Source: Acidobacteriota bacterium | Lineage (GTDB): Bacteria; Acidobacteriota; Terriglobia; Bryobacterales; UBA6623 | Assembly: GCA_016125275.1 (NCBI GenBank) | Contig: WGMB01000007.1 | Location: forward strand, 434,001-498,000 | Length of the DNA stretch: 64,000 nt | Direction: 5' to 3' | In this document: positions 1 through 11,961 of the stretch, piece after piece | Layout: every line of letters begins with the position of its first letter | Numbering within the stretch: position 1 is the first letter of the stretch | Notes under the pieces: generated by a model | What the model saw: only the letters and a program-made list of their open reading frames with translations | What the model was told of the DNA's origin: nothing | Databases searched by the model: none | Translations under genes and position numbers: made by a program

Positions 1-195
1 ACCTACCATTGGAGCGTTCGGCGGAAAATAGGCTAACGATTCTCCAGCCTTCGACGATAAATGGGACAGGCGCCGCCCACGAGGCGTAGCGCCGGAGGCG
101 CCCGATCGAGAGTCCGTGCAAGCTCCCAGCCGGAGACCCGGCCCGGCTCGCCCGTCTCCCCTTCGTGTGTTTCCGATGGGCCAGGACGAAAGGTC

Positions 196-1734
196 ATGGA
201 AACCAAGCCGCTCAAGATCTTGTTGATCGAGGACCAGGAGGCCGACGCCGCCGCCATCCAGCGGCTGCTCGAGCGAGCCCCGGAGCTCTCGGTCGATCTG
301 GTGACCCGCGACAGCGCCACCGGCGGCTTGGCGGAGCTGTTCTGCAACGGCGCCGACTGCGTCCTGCTGGACTACCGCCTGGGCAACGTCGACGGTCTCG
401 AGACGCTGTCGAAGATCCGCGGCCAGGGCGTCGACAGCCCGGTCGTCTTCGTCACCGGCGAGGGCAGCGAGGACGTCGCCGTGGACGCCCTGCGGCGCGG
501 CGCCCAGGAGTACCTGGTCAAGTCCCACCTGAACCAGGAACGGCTGCGGCGCTCCATCCTCAACGCCACCCGCTCGGTCGAAAACGAGCGCCGCATGCGC
601 CAGAAGCAGCAGGAGCTCGAGGAGTTCGTCTCGGTGGTGGCGCACGACCTGCAACAGCCCCTGTGCGCCATCAAGGGCAACGTGGAACTGCTGCGCGACT
701 TCTACGGCGGCCAGCTCGACCGCCAGGGCCGCGAGTTCGTCGAGTCCGCCGTGCGCATGTCCACGCGGATGTCGCAGATGATCGAGGCCCTGCTCGGCTA
801 CGCCCGCGTCGGCAGGGCTTCGCGGCGCCATCGCCCGGTGGACTTCAACCGCGCGGCAGAGGCCGCCCTAAGCTCGTTGAGCGAGCTCATCCGCGCCCGC
901 TCCGCGGTCGTCGAAGTCGGCGAGCTGCCCACCGCCATGGGCGACGAAATCCTGCTCACTCAGTTGCTGCAGAACCTGGTGGCCAACGCCGTCAAGTTCT
1001 GCGAGGACGAGCCGCGGGTGGAGATCACCGGCGGGCTGGAGGGCTCGAACTGCCTGGTGCAGGTGCGCGACCACGGCATCGGCATCCCGGCCGATAAGCT
1101 CGAGGAGATCTTCGCCCCCTTCAAGCGACTGCACTCCCACCAGCGCTTCGAGGGCTCGGGCATTGGCCTGGCCACCTGCCGCCGCATCGTCGAAAACCAC
1201 ATGGGCCGCATCGGGGTGCGGTCGGAAGAGGGCGCCGGCTCGACCTTCTGGTTCACCGTGCCGGCCTTCCAGCAGGAGGCGACCCGCCACGCGCGCGTTC
1301 TGATCGCCGATGACGAGGAGGAGATCGTCCGGCTGACGGCCGCGGCGCTCGAGCTGCACGGCTACGAGACGTGCACCGCCACGAGCTGTCGCGACGCGGC
1401 CGAGATCCTCTCCCGCGAGGCCGTGGACCTGATGATCGCCGACGTCAACTTCCCCGGCGAAGACGGCCTGGCGTTCATCCGTGAGACCCAGCGCGGCGCC
1501 TCGCCGCCGCCCATCCTGGCCATCTCCGGCGGCGGCGCCACCGAATCTCCCGGCTCTCTGCTCTACCAGGCCCGCTGCGCCGGCGCCAGCCGCGTCCTCT
1601 CCAAGCCGTTCGACATGGACAAGCTCCTGCGCGCCGTCCGCGTGCTCATCGATGACGCTCCCCCGCCCGAGCTCACTCCCGCTCTCTCCGACGGGGCCGG
1701 AGCGCGGGAGAGCGGCGAGCATCTTCCCGGCTAG
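196..1734 (+). CDS. REC-histidine kinase-REC hybrid sensor protein
   Basis: Cytoplasmic two-component protein of 512 residues with no membrane segment. Receiver 1 spans about residues 7-125 (acidic pair E12/D13, phosphoacceptor D59 in LLDYR, K109). A HisKA domain follows, with H150 in VVAHDLQQPL. The HATPase_c domain carries an N box (LLQNLVANAVKF) and G boxes (DHGIGIP, GSGIGLATC). Receiver 2 covers about residues 370-490 with D416. Input is presumably phosphorylation of receiver 1 by another kinase, because no sensory domain is visible. The frame is open back to 61, but ATG 196 fits the receiver start and has a purine stretch (GAAAGG) just upstream. A protein of identical architecture lies at 31154. 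Architecture is certain; the signal and partner are unknown. Confidence 0.9.
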   Translation: METKPLKILLIEDQEADAAAIQRLLERAPELSVDLVTRDSATGGLAELFCNGADCVLLDYRLGNVDGLETLSKIRGQGVDSPVVFVTGEGSEDVAVDALRRGAQEYLVKSHLNQERLRRSILNATRSVENERRMRQKQQELEEFVSVVAHDLQQPLCAIKGNVELLRDFYGGQLDRQGREFVESAVRMSTRMSQMIEALLGYARVGRASRRHRPVDFNRAAEAALSSLSELIRARSAVVEVGELPTAMGDEILLTQLLQNLVANAVKFCEDEPRVEITGGLEGSNCLVQVRDHGIGIPADKLEEIFAPFKRLHSHQRFEGSGIGLATCRRIVENHMGRIGVRSEEGAGSTFWFTVPAFQQEATRHARVLIADDEEEIVRLTAAALELHGYETCTATSCRDAAEILSREAVDLMIADVNFPGEDGLAFIRETQRGASPPPILAISGGGATESPGSLLYQARCAGASRVLSKPFDMDKLLRAVRVLIDDAPPPELTPALSDGAGARESGEHLPG

Positions 1735-1799
1735 CGGGCCTCGTCGTGGGCCGCCCGGTTGACCGCCCGCCGAGCCGAATGAAATCATGAGCCTTGCCC

Positions 1800-2711
1800 A
1801 TGGCTCAGGTCGATCAAGCGGTTCTGGGACTCGTCCAGATGTCCTGCGAGGCCGATCCGGCGCGCAATCTCGCCAAGGCTCTCGACAGGATTCGGGAAGC
1901 GGCCGCGCGCGGCGCGCAGATCATCTGCACCCAGGAACTGTTCCTCACCCAGTACTTCTGCCAGGAGGAGAACGCCGATCTGTTCGACCTGGCCGAGCCG
2001 ATCCCCGGGCCCACCACGACGGCGCTGTCGGAGTTGGCCGCCGAGCTCGGCGTGGTCATCGTCGGCTCGCTGTTCGAGCGCCGCGCCGCCGGCCTCTACC
2101 ACAACACCGCCGTCGTGCTCGACGCCGACGGCTCCTTGCGCGGCGTGTATCGCAAGATGCACATCCCCGACGACCCGCTCTACTACGAAAAGTTCTACTT
2201 CACCCCCGGCGACCTCGGCTTCCGAGCCTTCGACACGCGTTTCGGCCGCATCGGGACGCTCGTCTGCTGGGATCAGTGGTACCCCGAAGGCGCTCGGCTG
2301 ACCGCCCTGCGCGGCGCCCAGTTGCTGGTCTACCCGACCGCCATCGGCTGGCATCCGGCCGAGAAAGCCGAGTGGGGCGACCGCCAGCGAGAGGCCTGGA
2401 AGACCATCCAGCGCTCCCACGCCATCGCCAACGGCGTCTACGTCGCCGCCATCAACCGCGTCGGCGTCGAAAAGCCCTTGGAAGCCAGCGCCGCCCGCCC
2501 GGCCGACTACCGCGGCATCGAGTTCTTCGGCGAATCCTTCGCTTGCGGGCCGCTGGGCGACGTTTTGGCCCAGGCCGGCCTCGGCGAGGAGACCCTGCTG
2601 GTGGAGTGCGACTTCCGCAGCATCGAGCAAACCCGCCGCGGCTGGCCCTTCCTGCGCGACCGCCGCATCGACGCCTACGAGGGCATCGAACGCCGGGCCA
2701 TCGACGGCTGA
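1800..2711 (+). CDS. aguB: N-carbamoylputrescine amidase-type carbon-nitrogen hydrolase
   Basis: Nitrilase-superfamily amidohydrolase of 303 residues with the full catalytic set: E46 (CTQELF), K119 (YRKMHIPDDP) and C156 (LVCWDQWYPE). The IPDDP...YYEKFYF and CWDQWYPE signatures are those of N-carbamoylputrescine amidases, which release putrescine, CO2 and ammonia in the agmatine route to polyamines. A TTG two codons upstream keeps the frame open, but ATG 1800 matches the family N-terminus. No agmatine deiminase is adjacent, so the pathway assignment rests on the protein alone. A second nitrilase-family gene occurs at 61210. Known for the family: homo-oligomeric cytoplasmic enzyme. Substrate here is inferred. 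Confidence 0.85.
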   Translation: MAQVDQAVLGLVQMSCEADPARNLAKALDRIREAAARGAQIICTQELFLTQYFCQEENADLFDLAEPIPGPTTTALSELAAELGVVIVGSLFERRAAGLYHNTAVVLDADGSLRGVYRKMHIPDDPLYYEKFYFTPGDLGFRAFDTRFGRIGTLVCWDQWYPEGARLTALRGAQLLVYPTAIGWHPAEKAEWGDRQREAWKTIQRSHAIANGVYVAAINRVGVEKPLEASAARPADYRGIEFFGESFACGPLGDVLAQAGLGEETLLVECDFRSIEQTRRGWPFLRDRRIDAYEGIERRAIDG

Positions 2712-2778
2712 GTCGGTTTCGGAATTGCATCTGGACGGGAACTTTGCTCGAATGAGCGCGTATCAACGAAGCGAAGCC

Positions 2779-3765
2779 ATGCGAGCCCGTTCGATCGCTA
2801 TCTGGTTGCTGACCGCCTTCGTCTCGGTCGGCGCGGCGGCCGCCTCGGAGCGAGTGATGGTCGGCGAAGACATCTACGTCGCCGCCGGCGAAGAGCTCGA
2901 CGACGCCGTCTGCATCGGCTGCTCCATCCGTATTGACGGCAAGGTGCGCGACGCCGTCGCCATCGGCGGCAGCATCGACGTCAACGGCGAGGTCAGCGGC
3001 GACGCCGTCTCCATCTTCGGCTCGATGCGCCTGGACGGCGACGTGCGCGGCGACGCCGTGGTCATCGGCGACGGCATGACGATCTCTTCCAAGGTCGGCG
3101 GCGACGCCGTGGCCGTGTTGGGCGCCATCGAGCTCAATTCCGGTGCGGAAGTCGATGGCGACACGGTTTCCGTGCTCGGCGGCGTCACCGGCAAGGCCGT
3201 TGCCAAGCTCGGCGGCAAGGTTCACGAGAGCCAGGCGTTCAAGGCGCTGGCCGTCTCCGGGGCGGCGCTGCTGTTTCTGCTGATCCTGCTGTTCTCGATG
3301 CTCGCCGGGCCGTTCGTGACCTTCGTGGTCGTCTCGATTCTGGGGCCGACGCGCGTGGAGATCGTGCAGCAGACGGCGGCGCAGCGCGCCGGAATGAGCT
3401 TCTTGATCGGGCTGGCCGTCTGGGTCGCCTCGGTCGTCACGCCGGTCACCATGTTCTGGGCGCCGGGCGTGGAAAGCTTGGTCACGCTGGCGTTCTTCGT
3501 CGTGGCGGCGGTCGGCTACGCCGGCCTCGGCCTGTGGGTCGGCCGCGGATTCATCCGCAGCGAGGGCGTCCTGGCCCCCGCGGTGGTCGGGTCGGGCGTC
3601 ATCGGCATCATCCAACTGATCCCCGTGCTGGGCTGGTTCATCGCCTGGCCGCTGTTTGGGCTGCTGGCCCTCGGCGCGGCGACCTTGAGCGGCTTCGGCA
3701 CCTCCATCGACTGGATGCTGCGGCGCTCGGAGATGGAGCCCACCCCGCGTCCCACCCACACCTAG
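2779..3765 (+). CDS. Bactofilin-like repeat protein with C-terminal membrane domain
   Basis: Protein of 328 residues that I recognise only by architecture. A signal-like N-terminus (charged start, then an Ala-rich core) leads into about 125 residues of short repeats of the form xGDAVxIxGSxxLDGxV, which should fold as a beta-solenoid like polymer-forming bactofilins (DUF583). The C-terminal half has four or five hydrophobic segments with Gly/Pro-rich turns. An in-frame ATG at 2752 is an alternative start, but 2779 gives the cleaner signal peptide. If exported, the solenoid lies in the periplasm, unlike classical cytosolic bactofilins. It follows the amidase by 67 bases. Role unknown; a polymer-forming or envelope scaffold is an inference. 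Confidence 0.7.
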   Translation: MRARSIAIWLLTAFVSVGAAAASERVMVGEDIYVAAGEELDDAVCIGCSIRIDGKVRDAVAIGGSIDVNGEVSGDAVSIFGSMRLDGDVRGDAVVIGDGMTISSKVGGDAVAVLGAIELNSGAEVDGDTVSVLGGVTGKAVAKLGGKVHESQAFKALAVSGAALLFLLILLFSMLAGPFVTFVVVSILGPTRVEIVQQTAAQRAGMSFLIGLAVWVASVVTPVTMFWAPGVESLVTLAFFVVAAVGYAGLGLWVGRGFIRSEGVLAPAVVGSGVIGIIQLIPVLGWFIAWPLFGLLALGAATLSGFGTSIDWMLRRSEMEPTPRPTHT

Positions 3766-3804
3766 GCCCAGCCCCCGGCCGCTTTCTTCTAAGCTGAACG
3801 GGTA

Positions 3805-5352
3805 GTGCAACCCCGTCTCGTGCGCGCCCATCCCGCCGACAACGTCGGCGTCGTCGTCCAGCCCGAAGGCCTTCGCGCCGGCGCTGAGCCCGTCGATGCG
3901 CCGCGCCTGGTCGAAGACGTTCCCCTGGCGCACAAGGTCTCCCTCACGCCCTTGGCGGCCGGCGATCCGGTGCGCCGCTACAACGAGGTGATCGGCTACG
4001 CCGCCCAAGACCTGCCCGCCGGCTCCTGGGTGCGGGAAGAGCTGCTGGAGATGCCGACCGCTCCGCCGCTCGACACGCTGGAGCGCGCCACCCGTCCCGC
4101 CTCCAAGCTGGAACCCCTGGAGGGCTACACCTTCGAGGGCTACCGCCACGCGGACGGCTCCGTCGGCACGAAGAACATCCTGGGGCTGACCACGACGGTA
4201 CAGTGCGTCGCTCCGACCGTGGCGCACGCCGTCACGCGCATCCGCCAGGAGCTGCTGCCGCGCTTTCCGAACGTCGACGACGTCACCGCGCTCACCCACT
4301 CCTACGGCTGCGGCGTGGCCATCAACGCGCCGGACGCCCCCATCCCGATCCGCTCGATCGGCAACCTCGGCCTCAACCCCAACTTCGGCGGCGCCCCCTT
4401 GGTCGTCAGCCTCGGCTGCGAGAAGATGCAGCCCGACCGCCTCTACCCGGCGGAAGCGCTGACAAACGGCCTGCTGCCCGTGGTCGGCGGCGCGCCCACC
4501 GTCCTGCGCCTGCAGGAGAACGCCGGTTTCCAGGCGACCGTGGCGGCCATCCTGGAGTTTGCCGAAAAGCGTCTGGCGGAGCTCGACCGGCGGCGGCGCG
4601 TGACCTGCCCGGCGGCGGACCTGGTCGTCGGCCTGCAATGCGGCGGCAGCGACGCTCTCTCCGGCATCACGGCGAATCCGGCGGTCGGCTTCGCCGCGGA
4701 TCTGCTGGTCCGCGCCGGGGCGACCGTTATGTTCTCCGAGGTCACCGAGGTGCGCGACGCCGTGCATCTGCTGACCCCCCGCTGCGCCACGCCGGAGATC
4801 GCCGACGCCCTCATCCGCGAAATGCGCTGGTACGACGAGTACCTGGCGCGCGGCGGCGCCGACCGCAGCGCCAACACCAGCCCGGGCAACAAGCGCGGCG
4901 GGCTGGCGAACATCGTCGAGAAGGCCTTGGGCTCGACCGCCAAGTCAGGAACCTCGGCGCTCTCCTTCGTCACCACCCACGGCGAGCGGGCCCCCCGCCG
5001 CGCCGGGCTCGGCTTCGCCGCCACCCCCGCCAGCGACTTCGTCTGCGGCACGCAGCAGTTGGCCGCCGGCATGAACCTGCACGTCTTCACCACCGGCCGC
5101 GGCACGCCCTACGGGCTGGTCTTGTGCCCGGTCGTGAAGGTCTCCACGAACACGCCGTTGGCCGAGCGCTGGCCCGATCTGATCGATCTGGACGCCGGCC
5201 CGATCGCCACCGGCGCAAAGAGTATCGAAGACGTCGGCTGGGAACTCTTCCAACTCATGCTGGACGTCGCGAGCGGCCGCAAGCAAACCTGGAGCGACCG
5301 CTGGCGGCTGCACAACGACTTGGCGCCGTTCAATCCCGGGCCGGTGACTTGA
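3805..5352 (+). CDS. garD: Galactarate dehydratase / UxaA-family sugar-acid dehydratase
   Basis: Protein of 515 residues matching the full-length UxaA/GarD family. It has an N-terminal SAF-like part (about 1-95), then a central segment with the family signature [13 protein letters not shown] and metal-site regions HSYGCG and SLGCEKMQ. Further conserved blocks are [14 protein letters not shown] and [10 protein letters not shown]. The reaction is dehydration of D-galactarate (or altronate) to a keto-deoxy acid, iron-dependent in the cytoplasm. The start is a GTG; it leaves a short N-terminus, so a small start error is possible. No GarK/GarL or transporter follows, but a second sugar-acid-type enzyme (enolase superfamily) begins at 63481. 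GarD is favoured over UxaA by length, but the distinction is not firm. Confidence 0.82.
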   Translation: MQPRLVRAHPADNVGVVVQPEGLRAGAEPVDAPRLVEDVPLAHKVSLTPLAAGDPVRRYNEVIGYAAQDLPAGSWVREELLEMPTAPPLDTLERATRPASKLEPLEGYTFEGYRHADGSVGTKNILGLTTTVQCVAPTVAHAVTRIRQELLPRFPNVDDVTALTHSYGCGVAINAPDAPIPIRSIGNLGLNPNFGGAPLVVSLGCEKMQPDRLYPAEALTNGLLPVVGGAPTVLRLQENAGFQATVAAILEFAEKRLAELDRRRRVTCPAADLVVGLQCGGSDALSGITANPAVGFAADLLVRAGATVMFSEVTEVRDAVHLLTPRCATPEIADALIREMRWYDEYLARGGADRSANTSPGNKRGGLANIVEKALGSTAKSGTSALSFVTTHGERAPRRAGLGFAATPASDFVCGTQQLAAGMNLHVFTTGRGTPYGLVLCPVVKVSTNTPLAERWPDLIDLDAGPIATGAKSIEDVGWELFQLMLDVASGRKQTWSDRWRLHNDLAPFNPGPVT

Positions 5353-5355
5353 AGA

Positions 5356-5503
5356 AGTGAGCAGTGAACGGTGAGCAGTGAGCAGTGGACCGCTGACCGT
5401 TGACCGGGCAAGGAAGGGCGACCGAAATGCGGAGCGGATCGGTCCACGGTCAACGGTCCACTGTCTACCGTTGACTGCTCACTGCTCACTGCTCACTGCT
5501 CAC
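5356..5503. repeat. Facing heptanucleotide tandem arrays (inverted repeat)
   Basis: Left array 5356-5404 holds seven units in exact 7-base phase: AGTGAGC, AGTGAAC, GGTGAGC, AGTGAGC, AGTGGAC, CGCTGAC, CGTTGAC. Right array 5441-5503 holds nine units in the opposite sense: GGTCCAC, GGTCAAC, GGTCCAC, TGTCTAC, CGTTGAC and four TGCTCAC. A 36-base spacer separates them. The arms can pair over most of their length. The array lies between convergent genes, begins three bases after the garD stop, and its right arm contains the stop and last codons of the minus-strand gene. It could act as a bidirectional terminator. Confidence 0.9.
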
Positions 5504-7706
5504 TGACCGCAATCGTCAACGGCGTCTGGCTGGCCTGCTCGCCCTCCCTCGCCCGGACATAGATCTGGAGCCAATGCCCGCTGTCCGCCGCCAGGTCTCC
5601 CGGAACCCGGGCGCGAATCTGCCACGCTCCCGCGACCAAGCCCGGCGCCGGACGCAGCTCCAGGATCTCCGCATCCTTGCCGCCGATCGTCAGCCGGATC
5701 GGCAGCAGCGGCCGGATCGCCTCTTCCGTGTCCCCGCTGATCGAGCCCGGCGCCGGCTGCAGGTTCACCGGGCCCAGCCCGGTCGCGAAGAACGTGACCG
5801 TCGAGCCTGGCGCCGCCGGGTTGGAATAGGCGTTGCTCGCCCCGTCCTGGTTGAAGATCACGCCCTGCCCGCGGCCCGAGAAATTCTCGGAGAACACGCC
5901 CGGCCGAGCCTCGGAAACATAGAGGCTGAACGGATCGGCCTCGATCCCGTCGCGCTCGAACCGCACGGTCGTGAACTCCCCGGGGTCCAGATCGAACGGC
6001 GCTACCACGTTCACTTCGCTCCCGGAGACCCACAGCAGCGGGGCCTCCACGCCGTCGAACAGCACCCGCACGCCGCCCGCCTGCGTCGGGAAGCGGTTGT
6101 TCTCCGGCTGCGGCACCACGCCCCCATCCGGACCCAGCCCTCCGCCGACGAAGCTCACGATCTCGCCCGGAGACACATAGGGGCGAAAGCCGTCCTGCCG
6201 CGAGGCCGTATTGAGCGAGCAATCCACGCGCGGCGCCGCTGGCGCGAACCGGTCGCGGCTCAGGATCAGCGCATCCCGGGTGCGCTCGGCCGGCAGCGGC
6301 TGGAACGCGTTCGACGGCGCGCCCGCGAACAGGATGGTTCCGGCGCCGCCCACGACGGCGCGGCCGTCGGCGTCGAGCCCCAGCGCGCGGGCGTCCAGCG
6401 GGAGCGGCTGCTCCACCACGCCGTCCTCGGCCAACGTCACCAGCAGGCTCTGCGGGGCCAGGCAGCTCTGGCTGGACTGCGGCATGCTCTCGCCGTTGGT
6501 GATCACGATCTGGATCGGCTGTCGCCAAGCCAGAACGCTGAAGCGGCCCTCGGCGTCCACGGCGGCGTCGGTCGGCAGGACCCCTAGCGGGATCGTTCGC
6601 TCGGTCTCCCCCTCGGCGGTCAGGTGCGACGCCAGCCCCGTGTAGCTGCTGCCCGAGTTGACGTTCCGGTAGGACGCCGCGGCCACGAACACGCCGTCGC
6701 CGCCGTCTCCGCCCAGAGCCACGACGCTCTCGTCCCCGTCGCCCCCCACCAAGGTGGAAAACGCCAGGCTGAAGTCCGGCCGCAGCCGTGTCACAAAGGC
6801 GTCGTCGCCCAGCGGGACCAGTGGCTCCTGCTCCGCTCCGCCCGGAAAGCCCGGCGTCTCCGTCCGTCCGCCGATCCAAACCCCGCCGTCCTCGGCCAGC
6901 TCGATCGCCGTCGCGTCGTCATTGCCCTTGGCGAGCTCCGTGATGGTGGTAAAGCTCAGAGCGGCCGTCTCCCCGGCGGGCGGGTCGGCCCCCAGATACG
7001 TTGCATAGTCCAGGCGGTCGCCGTCCGGGCCCAGCACGGCGAAGAAGGCGTCCCGGCAGACGAGATCGTTGCAGCCGCTGAAGCCGAGGAAGTTGAAATA
7101 GCAGCTCTGCTCGCAAATGTTGCGGGTATTCTCGGCGTCGAAGGCGTCGGCGGTCACGGGCAGGTCCTGCGAGTCCGACGAGCCGACCAGGTGGGCCCGG
7201 CCCTCTCCGTCGACGGCCAGATCCCCCAGCGTCTCGCTGCCCGCGCCCCCGAAATAGGTCGCCCACAGGACCGCGCCCTGCGGGTCGAGCTTCATCACGA
7301 AGGCGTCGGTGGTCCCCTGGCCCGCCACCGCCGGCTGGAAGGCGTCGGGCGCGGTGGGCAAGTTCGCCGAGGCCGTCTCGCCGGCCAAATAGAAGTTCCC
7401 CTCGGCGTCGGCGGCCAACGCCCCGACCGTCAGGTAGAGGTCGTCGGGAAAGACCACCGACCAGCGCAACTGGGTCAGATCACCGCTCAGGCGAGACACG
7501 AAGACACGTTCCCGGTAAGGGCCCGCTTCCATCGGATCCACGCCGGGAAAATCCGTCGATGAGGTGCGTCCGGCGACGACGACATCGCCGTCGGGAGCCA
7601 GCACCAGCTTCTCCGCGGCCTCTTGCAGCGAGCCGCCGAGAAACGTCGCCGGGCCGGCCGCCAGCGCGGAGCCGGCGAAGACAAACAAAACAATCGAGCG
7701 CATCAT
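5493..7706 (-). CDS. Secreted SBBP-repeat beta-propeller with TIGR03437 C-terminal domain
   Basis: Protein of 737 residues with a signal peptide (short basic start, hydrophobic core ending ALAAG). About 500 residues of SBBP-type propeller repeats follow (DAFVxKLDPxG, YATYLGG-like, LAVDxEGxxxLVG), and the last ~220 residues form the TIGR03437 'Solibacter' domain (PYVSPGEIVSFVGGGLGP, GVEAPLLWVSGSEVNVVAPF, NPAAPGSTVTFFATGLGP). This domain is essentially restricted to Solibacter/Bryobacter-type Acidobacteriota and is the main lineage clue. Two Cys-rich stretches sit in the propeller. ATG at 7706 or 7703 both work. The last codons (E, Q, stop) lie inside the heptad array. Function unknown; surface or secreted binding protein inferred. 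Confidence 0.85.
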   Translation of the reverse strand: MMRSIVLFVFAGSALAAGPATFLGGSLQEAAEKLVLAPDGDVVVAGRTSSTDFPGVDPMEAGPYRERVFVSRLSGDLTQLRWSVVFPDDLYLTVGALAADAEGNFYLAGETASANLPTAPDAFQPAVAGQGTTDAFVMKLDPQGAVLWATYFGGAGSETLGDLAVDGEGRAHLVGSSDSQDLPVTADAFDAENTRNICEQSCYFNFLGFSGCNDLVCRDAFFAVLGPDGDRLDYATYLGADPPAGETAALSFTTITELAKGNDDATAIELAEDGGVWIGGRTETPGFPGGAEQEPLVPLGDDAFVTRLRPDFSLAFSTLVGGDGDESVVALGGDGGDGVFVAAASYRNVNSGSSYTGLASHLTAEGETERTIPLGVLPTDAAVDAEGRFSVLAWRQPIQIVITNGESMPQSSQSCLAPQSLLVTLAEDGVVEQPLPLDARALGLDADGRAVVGGAGTILFAGAPSNAFQPLPAERTRDALILSRDRFAPAAPRVDCSLNTASRQDGFRPYVSPGEIVSFVGGGLGPDGGVVPQPENNRFPTQAGGVRVLFDGVEAPLLWVSGSEVNVVAPFDLDPGEFTTVRFERDGIEADPFSLYVSEARPGVFSENFSGRGQGVIFNQDGASNAYSNPAAPGSTVTFFATGLGPVNLQPAPGSISGDTEEAIRPLLPIRLTIGGKDAEILELRPAPGLVAGAWQIRARVPGDLAADSGHWLQIYVRAREGEQASQTPLTIAVSEQ

Positions 7707-7793
7707 GGCCGTCACGCCCGCTGTGAGGCATTCCAGGCGCCAATCAATGTGAGACCATAGAAGGTTCCCGAGATTCGAAGGAGACCCAACGCC

Positions 7794-10556
<2,763 letters not shown>

Positions 10557-10573
10557 CCGGGCCCGATTCGCCC

Positions 10574-11179
10574 GTGGAGTGGTACGAATCCGAGGTCGCC
10601 GACTTGGAGCGGCGGCTGCATGAGCAGCCGCCGTCTCCCGGCGCCGTTCTTTTCTACGGCAGCTCCAGCATTCGGCTGTGGACCAGCGCCGCCGCCGACC
10701 TCGACGAGCCCCGCCTCGTCAACGCCGGCTTCGGCGGTTCCACCCTCGAAGCTTGCGCCTGGTACTTCGACCGCCTGGTCGCCCCCTGGAAGCCCTCCGT
10801 CCTCACGCTCTACGCCGGCGACAACGACCTCGGCGACGGCCAGAGCGTCGAGCGCACCCTGCTGTTCTTCGACGCCTTTCTGTGGCGTTTCGGTCTGCGC
10901 TGCCCCCATACCCGCCTGGCCGTCCTGTCGGTCAAGCCCAGCCCCGCCCGCAGCCACCTGCAAAAAAGCATCGCCCGCGTCAATCGCGGCATCGCGCAAC
11001 GCCTTGCCGCCATGCCCGACGCCGTCTACGTGGACGTCCACGGCCCCATGCTCGACCGCAACGGCGACCCCCGCCCCGAGCTCTACGCCGCCGACGGCCT
11101 GCACCTGAGCCCCGCCGGCTACGACCTCTGGACGCAGATCCTCCGGGCCCGGCGTGACGAGATCTTTACCGTTTCGTAG
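10574..11179 (+). CDS. SGNH/GDSL-type hydrolase
   Basis: Protein of 201 residues with the SGNH blocks in order: nucleophile Ser in YGSSSIRLW (S31), Gly in NAGFGGS (block II), Asn in AGDND (block III, 82-85) and D174/H177 in DGLHLSPAGY (block V). No signal peptide, so a cytoplasmic esterase, thioesterase or deacetylase is likely. The start is GTG 10574, 17 bases after the acnA stop, which suggests a shared transcript. The family covers many ester substrates; the actual one cannot be read from sequence. Confidence 0.85.
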   Translation: MEWYESEVADLERRLHEQPPSPGAVLFYGSSSIRLWTSAAADLDEPRLVNAGFGGSTLEACAWYFDRLVAPWKPSVLTLYAGDNDLGDGQSVERTLLFFDAFLWRFGLRCPHTRLAVLSVKPSPARSHLQKSIARVNRGIAQRLAAMPDAVYVDVHGPMLDRNGDPRPELYAADGLHLSPAGYDLWTQILRARRDEIFTVS

Positions 11180-11229
11180 CGGAACGGCGACGGTCCCGAC
11201 TGTAGTTTGGGTTACCCTGCGGTGCGACA

Positions 11230-11958
11230 GTGCGCCGCGAATACCACCAGTGGTTCAGCCCTCGTTTGGGGCGCTCGATGGAGCTGCTCGTGTTCGGTCA
11301 CGCCGGGGCGCGCACGCTGGTCTTCCCCACGCGGATGGGGCGCTTCTATGATTACGAGAACTGGCGCCTGCTCGACTGGGCCCGCGAGCACGTGGACCGC
11401 GGCTGGCTGCAGCTCTACTGCCTCGACAGCGTAGACGCCGAAAGCCTCTACAACGCTTCCGTCTCGCCCGTTGAGCGCATCCGCCGTCACAACGCCTACG
11501 AGGGCTACATCCTCGAAGAAGTTCTGCCGTTGACCCGCTCGCTCAACCCGAACCCGGCTCTGCTGGCTCACGGCTGCAGCATCGGCGCCTATCACGCGGT
11601 GAACCTGGCCTTCCGCCATCCGCACCTGTTCCAAAAGGTCGTAGCCTTCAGCGGACGTTACGACCTCACCACCCCCATGGGCTGGTTCCCGGACCTGTTC
11701 GGCGGCTTCTACAACCAGGACATCTACTTCCACACCCCCAGCCACTTCATCCCGAACCTGGCGGACTCCTGCCGGCTGGAAGCGCTGCGGCGCATGGAGA
11801 TCATCCTGGCCGTGGGCGAAGACGACGCCTTCCGCTGGGACAACCAGCGCCTCAGCCAAGCGCTGTGGGACAAAGGCGTCTGGCACGCCTTGCACGTGCT
11901 GCCCGGCGAAGCCCACTCGCCGCACCACTGGCGGCGCTGGATCCGCGACTATCTTTGA
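11230..11958 (+). CDS. Alpha/beta-hydrolase esterase (esterase D-like)
   Basis: Protein of 242 residues of the putative-esterase family (PF00756-like). Nucleophile elbow G-C-S-I-G with S117, acid in VGEDDAF (D198 or D199) and His in GEAHSPHHW (H229). No signal peptide. The start is a GTG at 11230; the frame is closed shortly upstream and the protein begins like its relatives (REYHQWFSPRLGR). It lies 50 bases after the SGNH gene on the same strand and ends three bases before the stop of the convergent membrane protein. Substrate unknown. Confidence 0.8.
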   Translation: MRREYHQWFSPRLGRSMELLVFGHAGARTLVFPTRMGRFYDYENWRLLDWAREHVDRGWLQLYCLDSVDAESLYNASVSPVERIRRHNAYEGYILEEVLPLTRSLNPNPALLAHGCSIGAYHAVNLAFRHPHLFQKVVAFSGRYDLTTPMGWFPDLFGGFYNQDIYFHTPSHFIPNLADSCRLEALRRMEIILAVGEDDAFRWDNQRLSQALWDKGVWHALHVLPGEAHSPHHWRRWIRDYL

Positions 11959-11961
11959 TCG

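Noticed and set aside
2452-4767. Minus-strand frame of 771 codons
   Set aside because: Antisense to three genes with clear families; no domain, leader or codon bias of its own.
5356-5503. CRISPR-like array
   Set aside because: Units are seven bases with no unique spacers and are inverted about a centre; no cas genes nearby.
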